From the NCBI GenBank assembly GCA_041396705.1, contig JAWKYB010000020.1, forward strand, positions 22,267 through 86,266: a DNA stretch of 64,000 nt, given 5' to 3'. The notes beneath the pieces are model-generated. The model made no database searches and had not been told where the DNA came from. It saw nothing but the letters and a program-made list of their open reading frames with translations. The position numbers and the translations under genes are program-made. Shown here piece after piece: positions 60,493-64,000 of the stretch. The stretch's first letter is position 1; every line of letters begins with the position of its first letter. This stretch comes from Alphaproteobacteria bacterium (GTDB taxonomy: Bacteria; Pseudomonadota; Alphaproteobacteria; CALKHQ01).

Positions 60493-60660
60493 CGGTTCGG
60501 AGTTCCTCGTGCGCGCCGCGGACCTTAGGCGCAACGCGCCGGCATGTACAGCCCGGCCCCGGCCGCGGGCCGGGGCAGATCCCGCATCAGATGGTGCGTC
60601 CGGCCGTCGATACCAGGGTGTTCGCGATTCCCTGGCGACGACTGCGGCCGGGCCGGGCGC

Positions 60661-61368
60661 CTACACGATAATCGCGTTCGACATGACGTTGGCGACCACT
60701 TCCTTCGATTCCGCGTGCACCTCGATGCCCTGCGTCTTCAGGTAGTTCATCAGACCGCGGACGTCGGCCGCCTCGCTGCTGCCGCCGGAGATCAGCCCGA
60801 CATAGTCGCTGCTGGCCTGGTCGAGGTTGGCAACCGACTTGACATACAGCTTCTTGGCGGTCTTGCCGTCGACATAGATCCCGAGCGACACGAAGTCGGT
60901 CATCTCGCCAAGGCTGCCGAACTGACCCTTGGCGGCCCGTTGCACCGTGTACATCGACGAGCCCAGCTCGCTGGTCATCGTGCCGGACGCGCTGCCGTAG
61001 TGGCACAGGATCGTGCCGGGCTTGGTGCGGCCGGTGACCAGCAGGCTGCGATAGTCGGGCACGAAGCCGGCGCTGAAGCAGCAATCGAGCACGATGGTCC
61101 ATGCCGAGATGCTGAGGCTCATCAGCTTGGCCAGCAGCTCCTGCGCCGCATCGACGCCGAGGCCGTTGAGCTGCGTCGGCTTGGTGCCGATGAAATTGCC
61201 GTGGCTGCCGCTCATCACGAGATAGTCGATCTCGCCGCGATGGCTCGCTGGGATCGACGTGACGTCGACGGAGCTGGCGTTGCGCGCGTAGGTGATGACG
61301 TGCGCTGCGGGAATGTGGTGCTGGAGATGAGGTTCGTCGTTGCAGAGAAGCTGGATCATCTTCGCCAT
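60661..61368 (-). CDS. Orphan caspase-like (clan CD peptidase-fold) protein
   Basis: 235 residues from ATG 61368, no signal peptide. The catalytic dyad pattern of metacaspase/caspase-type peptidases is seen: His56 in YLVMSGSHGNFIG, after a hydrophobic strand, and Cys97 in TIVLDCCFSAGF, the equivalent of DSCHSG. The stretch from ~110 to 235 (VTGRTKPGTILCHYGSASG, SLGEMTDFVSLGIYV, VRGLMNYLKTQGIEVHAE) fits no domain I recognise. No partner such as a TPR, WD40, NACHT or pore protein is fused. Base composition seems lower in G+C than neighbouring genes. Confidence 0.65.
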   Translation of the reverse strand: MAKMIQLLCNDEPHLQHHIPAAHVITYARNASSVDVTSIPASHRGEIDYLVMSGSHGNFIGTKPTQLNGLGVDAAQELLAKLMSLSISAWTIVLDCCFSAGFVPDYRSLLVTGRTKPGTILCHYGSASGTMTSELGSSMYTVQRAAKGQFGSLGEMTDFVSLGIYVDGKTAKKLYVKSVANLDQASSDYVGLISGGSSEAADVRGLMNYLKTQGIEVHAESKEVVANVMSNAIIV

Positions 61369-61484
61369 GGACCGGCTCCGCTTCGGGTGGGAAACGCGGT
61401 CAGCATAGGCGAAAATGTCTGAACGAACCGCTCATGTGCGCACCGGCCGCCGGCGTGGCGCCCGGACGGGCGCCTGGCGCGGGC

Positions 61485-62540
61485 TCAGCGGTGCGCCGCG
61501 TTGATCGCGTCGAGCGCCTTGCTGCCCGGGCACAGATCGGCATCGCGCAGCGCGTTCAGCGGGCCCGGCGTGGTACGCATCAGGTCGTGCAGCTCGGTCT
61601 CCTCGAGGTCCAGGGCCAACAGCCCGGTCGGGATCTCGCCGGCCGCACGGCGGCGGGCGAGCTCGGGCAACGCGGCCGCGGGATCGGTCGGGTCGTAGTC
61701 GGGCGACAGCTTGTGCAGGCGGATCGCCGTGCCGTCGTGCAGGACCACGTCCGTCGAGCTGCCTTCGGCGTAGTCGGCCTCGATGGCCGCGCGCGCCGGA
61801 ACCAGGTCGAGCCGGTCCATCGCCGCGTTGTGGTCGCGGACATAGTCGTAGCTCTTGGTCGAGGCGGCGTGGTTGTTGAACGTCACGCAGGGCGAGATCA
61901 CGTCGATGAAGGCGAAGCCGCGATAGCGGATCGCCGCCTTGATCAGCGGCACCAGCTGGTGCTTGTCGCCGGAAAAGCTGCGCGCGACGAAGCCGGCGCC
62001 GAGCTCGATCGCCATCGCGCACAGATCGATCGGCGCGTAGGGATTCTCCAGGCCCTTTCGGCTCTTCGACGCCTTGTCGTTGGTGGCCGAGAACTGGCCC
62101 TTGGTCAGGCCGTAGGTGCCGTTGTTCTCGCAGATATAGACCATGTTCAGCTTGCGCCGCACCGCGTGGCAGAACTGGCCGAGCCCGATCGAGGCCGTGT
62201 CGCCATCGCCGGAGACCCCGATGTAGACCAGGTCGCGATTGGCCAAGTTGGCGCCGGTCGCCACCGAGGGCATGCGGCCGTGCACGCTGTTGAAGCCGTG
62301 GGCGCGGTTGAGAAAGTAGTTGGTGGTCTTCGACGAGCAGCCGATGCCGGAGACCTTGGCGATGCGGTGGGCCGGCAGGTCGAGCTCGAAGCAGGCCTCG
62401 ATGATCGCCGCCGTGACCGAATCGTGGCCGCAGCCGGCGCACAAGGTGGAGATCACGCCCTCGTAGTCGCGCCGGGTGAGGCCGAGGCCGTTCACCGGCA
62501 GGGCGGGATGATGGAACTTCGGCTTGGCGAGGTGGGTCAT
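61485..62540 (-). CDS. korB: 2-oxoacid:ferredoxin oxidoreductase, beta subunit (2-oxoglutarate type)
   Basis: 351 residues. Thiamine-diphosphate motif GDGDTASIG to ENNGTYGLTKG (~110-150) and conserved Cys in LCAGCGHD and GIGCSS that hold a 4Fe-4S cluster. With korA it forms succinyl-CoA from 2-oxoglutarate reducing ferredoxin (or the reverse). The two genes are 16 bases apart in the order korA-korB. The presence of KorAB in an alphaproteobacterium may replace or supplement 2-oxoglutarate dehydrogenase. Confidence 0.93.
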   Translation of the reverse strand: MTHLAKPKFHHPALPVNGLGLTRRDYEGVISTLCAGCGHDSVTAAIIEACFELDLPAHRIAKVSGIGCSSKTTNYFLNRAHGFNSVHGRMPSVATGANLANRDLVYIGVSGDGDTASIGLGQFCHAVRRKLNMVYICENNGTYGLTKGQFSATNDKASKSRKGLENPYAPIDLCAMAIELGAGFVARSFSGDKHQLVPLIKAAIRYRGFAFIDVISPCVTFNNHAASTKSYDYVRDHNAAMDRLDLVPARAAIEADYAEGSSTDVVLHDGTAIRLHKLSPDYDPTDPAAALPELARRRAAGEIPTGLLALDLEETELHDLMRTTPGPLNALRDADLCPGSKALDAINAAHR

Positions 62541-62556
62541 CGGGGCTGGCCTCGGT

Positions 62557-64000
62557 CTATTCGGCGGCGGTGATCGGGGCGCCGCCGGCGGCGGCGATGC
62601 GGTCGTCGCGCTCCAGAATGTCGAGAATGGCGCCCTCGACGAAGGCGGCGGTCAGCGGCATGCCGTCGACATTGGTCACCGCCACCAGCTTCGACGCCGG
62701 GATTCCGGTCTCGGCCAGCAGCAGGTGGCGCATCTGCGCGTCGCGGTTCTGCTCGACCACGAACAGGAAGTCATGGCGTTCGGCGAAGGCCTCGACGTCG
62801 TCGGTGAACGGAAAGGCGCGGATGCGCATGTGGTTGAGGCCGTGGCCGCGGCGCGCCAGCAGTTCGATCGCCTCGACCACCGCCGGTTCGGTCGAGCCGA
62901 AATTGACGATGGCCAGCCGCGACTTCGCGCTGATGTCGCGAATCGCCGGCTTCGGCACCAGCCCCTTGGCGGTGGCGATCTTCCGGTCGATGCGGGCGAG
63001 GTTGCGCGCGTTGACCGCACCGTCCTCGGTATAGGCGCCCGACTCGGTGTGCGAGGTGCCGCGGGTGAAATAGGCACCCTTGGTCGGGTGGGTGCCGGGA
63101 ATGGTGCGATAGGGAATACCGTCGCCGTCGACGTCGCGGTAGCGGCCGAATTCGGCGACGGCGTCGAGGCCCGCCGCGTCCAGCACCTTGCCGCGATCGG
63201 CGACGCGGGCATCGTCCCAGCTCAGCGCGTCGACCACCCAGTCGTTCATGCCGATGTCGAGGTCGCTCAGCACGAACACCGGCGTCTGCAGGCGGTCGGC
63301 CAGGTCGAAGGCGTCGGCGCCGAAGGTGAAGCACTCGCCGGGGTCGGCCGGCAGCAGCAGCACGTGGCGGGTGTCGCCGTGGCTGGCGTAGGCGCAGGCC
63401 AGCAGGTCGGACTGCTGGGTGCGGGTCGGCATGCCGGTCGACGGCCCGCCGCGCTGGATGTCGAAGATCACCAGCGGGATTTCGGCGAAATAGGCCAGCC
63501 CGATGAACTCCGCCATCAGCGAGATGCCGGGACCGGAGGTGGCGGTGAAGGCGCGGGCGCCATTCCAGTTGGCGCCGACCGCCATGCCGACCGCGGAGAG
63601 CTCGTCTTCCGCCTGGATCACCGCCACGTTCAGGCTGCCGTCCTCGTTGCGGCGCAGCCGGCCGGCATGCTTCTCGAAGAACTCGGCCAGCGAGGTCGAC
63701 GGCGTGATCGGGTACCACGACGCGACGGTGGCGCCGGCATAGAGCGCGCCCAAGGCGGCGGCCTCGTTGCCGGTGATCATGATCTTGCCGCCGGTGCCGT
63801 CGGCCTTGCGCACGCGAACGGGCAGCGGATGCTCGATGTGGTCGCGGACGAAGTCGCGGCCGATGTGCAGCGCCTGCAGATTGGGATCGACCAGCTTCGG
63901 CTTGGCGCGGAACTGGTCGGCGATCAGGCCTTCCAGGGTCTCGATGTCGAGCTCGATCAGGCGCGACAGCGCGCCGAGGTAGATCACGTTCTTGAACAGC
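62557..64000 (-). CDS. korA: 2-oxoacid:ferredoxin oxidoreductase, alpha (gamma-alpha fusion) subunit, 5' end missing
   Basis: At least 480 residues; the frame runs off the right edge, so the start is outside the window. The edge sequence reads LFKNVIYLGALSRLIELD, the end of the gamma domain. Then the alpha domain: NEAAALGALYAGATVASWYPITPSTS, TSGPGISLMAEF, FDIQRGGPSTGMPTRTQQSD. These bind pyrophosphate of thiamine and the substrate. Pairs with korB downstream. Confidence 0.93.
   Translation of the reverse strand, partial: LFKNVIYLGALSRLIELDIETLEGLIADQFRAKPKLVDPNLQALHIGRDFVRDHIEHPLPVRVRKADGTGGKIMITGNEAAALGALYAGATVASWYPITPSTSLAEFFEKHAGRLRRNEDGSLNVAVIQAEDELSAVGMAVGANWNGARAFTATSGPGISLMAEFIGLAYFAEIPLVIFDIQRGGPSTGMPTRTQQSDLLACAYASHGDTRHVLLLPADPGECFTFGADAFDLADRLQTPVFVLSDLDIGMNDWVVDALSWDDARVADRGKVLDAAGLDAVAEFGRYRDVDGDGIPYRTIPGTHPTKGAYFTRGTSHTESGAYTEDGAVNARNLARIDRKIATAKGLVPKPAIRDISAKSRLAIVNFGSTEPAVVEAIELLARRGHGLNHMRIRAFPFTDDVEAFAERHDFLFVVEQNRDAQMRHLLLAETGIPASKLVAVTNVDGMPLTAAFVEGAILDILERDDRIAAAGGAPITAAE

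Overview
The window is a G+C-rich (about 70 % by eye), densely packed stretch of a bacterial chromosome. Gene content points to an alphaproteobacterium, probably Rhodospirillales-like. The indicators are an L21 with a helix-hairpin-helix tail, the order rplU-rpmA-obg-proB, DUF4170 and DUF1344 proteins, ihfB followed by a LapA-domain gene, glcE-glcF, a COX15-type heme A synthase and korAB. No prophage, insertion sequence, CRISPR array, rRNA or origin was seen. There is one tRNA gene, tRNA-Ser(CGA). The lineage is inferred from gene families, not from a marker alignment.

Layout. 1-3.8 kb: end of a sugar-type (CUT1) ABC transporter and two tandem TauD-like dioxygenases. 3.9-7.2 kb: methyltransferase, tRNA-Ser with a clear promoter, secreted RTX protein, spermidine synthase. 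7.2-10.5 kb: an AT-rich non-coding patch, two small exported DUF1344 proteins separated by two perfect hairpins, and two TraB/GumN proteins, the second frameshifted. 10.6-15.2 kb: a four-gene putative glycoconjugate cluster (flippase-like membrane protein, methyltransferase-GT2 fusion, methyltransferase, GT39-like). 15.3-19.4 kb: rplU-rpmA, a strong terminator, obg-proB-PAP2. 19.4-25.7 kb: glcF/glcE, ihfB-lapA, ornithine-cyclodeaminase-like and FAD-oxidase genes. 25.8-32.6 kb: lipoprotein, orphan methyltransferase-like protein, hemolysin III/TrhA, a frameshifted trpF, SDR, two dienelactone hydrolases (one fused to a SnoaL-like domain). 32.9-41 kb: orphan Tat-exported solute-binding protein, two EamA transporters, TTC38-type TPR protein, GATase, EEP nuclease-like protein, and a secreted protein with four Tudor-like repeats. 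41-46.4 kb: ribose-type ABC operon, gpt and an RlmI-like methyltransferase. 46.5-51.3 kb: gamma-glutamyltransferase, a Trp-periodic exported protein, DUF454, ctaA, PhyH. 51.3-55.2 kb: metal-chelate uptake operon with a methyltransferase, behind a Fur-box-like palindrome. 55.3-64 kb: PanE-like, aldo/keto reductase, DUF4170, a second PhyH with a LacI-type palindrome upstream, prfC, an orphan caspase-like protein, korB and the start-less korA.

Recurring themes are paralogue pairs (TauD, DUF1344, TraB, DLH, PhyH, EamA), non-heme-iron oxygenases and transport operons, which suggests a versatile heterotroph using plant- or marine-derived organics. Two genes (second TraB and trpF) each carry an apparent one-base deletion with coding potential intact on both sides. 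These may be real pseudogenes or sequence errors. The least explained items are the caspase-like protein, the Tudor-repeat protein, the Trp-periodic protein and the fused methyltransferase/GT2 locus.
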